Source: Lysobacterales bacterium (GTDB lineage Bacteria > Pseudomonadota > Gammaproteobacteria > Xanthomonadales > SZUA-5). From it: a DNA stretch of 42,425 bases. The notes beneath the pieces were generated by a model. That model saw nothing but the letters and a program-made list of their open reading frames with translations. It searched no databases and was not told where the DNA came from. Location of the stretch: the NCBI GenBank assembly GCA_022844135.1, contig JALHMG010000046.1, positions 1-42,425 of the forward strand. The letters are read 5' to 3'. Position numbers and translations under genes: made by a program. Positions 42,389-42,425 of this stretch are shown here, in pieces. Position 1 is the first letter of the stretch. Each line of letters begins with the position of its first letter.

Positions 42389-42425
42389 GGGGCGTGGGGC
42401 ACGGGGCACGGGGCGTGGGGCGTGG
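42389..42425. repeat. Heptamer array GGGGCRY, at least 5 units, cut by window end
   Basis: GGGGCGT, GGGGCAC, GGGGCAC, GGGGCGT, GGGGCGT and a final GG run to the last base of the window, so the true length is unknown. It starts about 105 bases upstream of the MFS start codon. Confidence 0.7.

Overview
The window is GC-rich chromosomal DNA of a gammaproteobacterium, most likely of the order Lysobacterales (Xanthomonadales). The main pointers are a fused aspartate kinase/diaminopimelate decarboxylase gene, a MurL-type glutamate epimerase (a route described in Xanthomonas), an SLC45-type sugar MFS transporter, and intergenic heptamer repeats. Coding density is high. No rRNA, tRNA, CRISPR array or prophage is visible.

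Layout. (1) 1-8 kb: a small GlsB-like membrane protein, then a long minus-strand series: lptF-lptG (LPS export), an FAD-linked 2-hydroxyacid oxidase, a cardiolipin synthase, and a DUF4124 protein - LOG nucleotidase - mutM operon. (2) 8-13.3 kb: a 1054-residue propeller-type sensor histidine kinase, a 252-bp MITE-like element that begins in its stop codon, a small MGMT-fold-like protein and a trans-sulfuration PLP enzyme. (3) 13.4-21.8 kb: a DUF11-repeat autotransporter, a two-gene AAA ATPase/subtilisin module matching ietA-ietS (known as a plasmid toxin-antitoxin and anti-phage system), and an OmpA-type porin with a poly-proline linker. (4) 22-29.7 kb: zur overlapping a secreted zinc acyl-hydrolase, a minus-strand MipA/OmpV - HAD - Baeyer-Villiger-type monooxygenase operon, an alpha/beta hydrolase, a YebC-family protein and an M20 amidohydrolase. 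(5) 29.7-42.4 kb: a lysAC-murL operon tied to peptidoglycan stem-peptide precursors, an IPTL-CTERM-like sorted protein, PhzF, a lipoprotein, folB-folK, tsaD, a TraB/GumN-like protein lacking its signature histidines, a PA0069-type radical SAM protein, a second copy of the 252-bp element, and the MFS transporter.

Beyond the genes, the most striking signal is repeat organisation with a 7-base period. Arrays of AACCRAS-type heptamers sit directly against the stop codons of four minus-strand genes. A different heptamer (CATTGAC) forms inverted arrays just upstream of start codons at two other places. A third (GGGGCRY) begins about 100 bp upstream of the MFS gene. The two copies of the 252-bp element share long terminal inverted repeats with a compensatory base change between the ends. 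The candidate defence system (ietAS) is of a known type. The heptamer architecture and the 252-bp element are the parts I cannot match to a described system.
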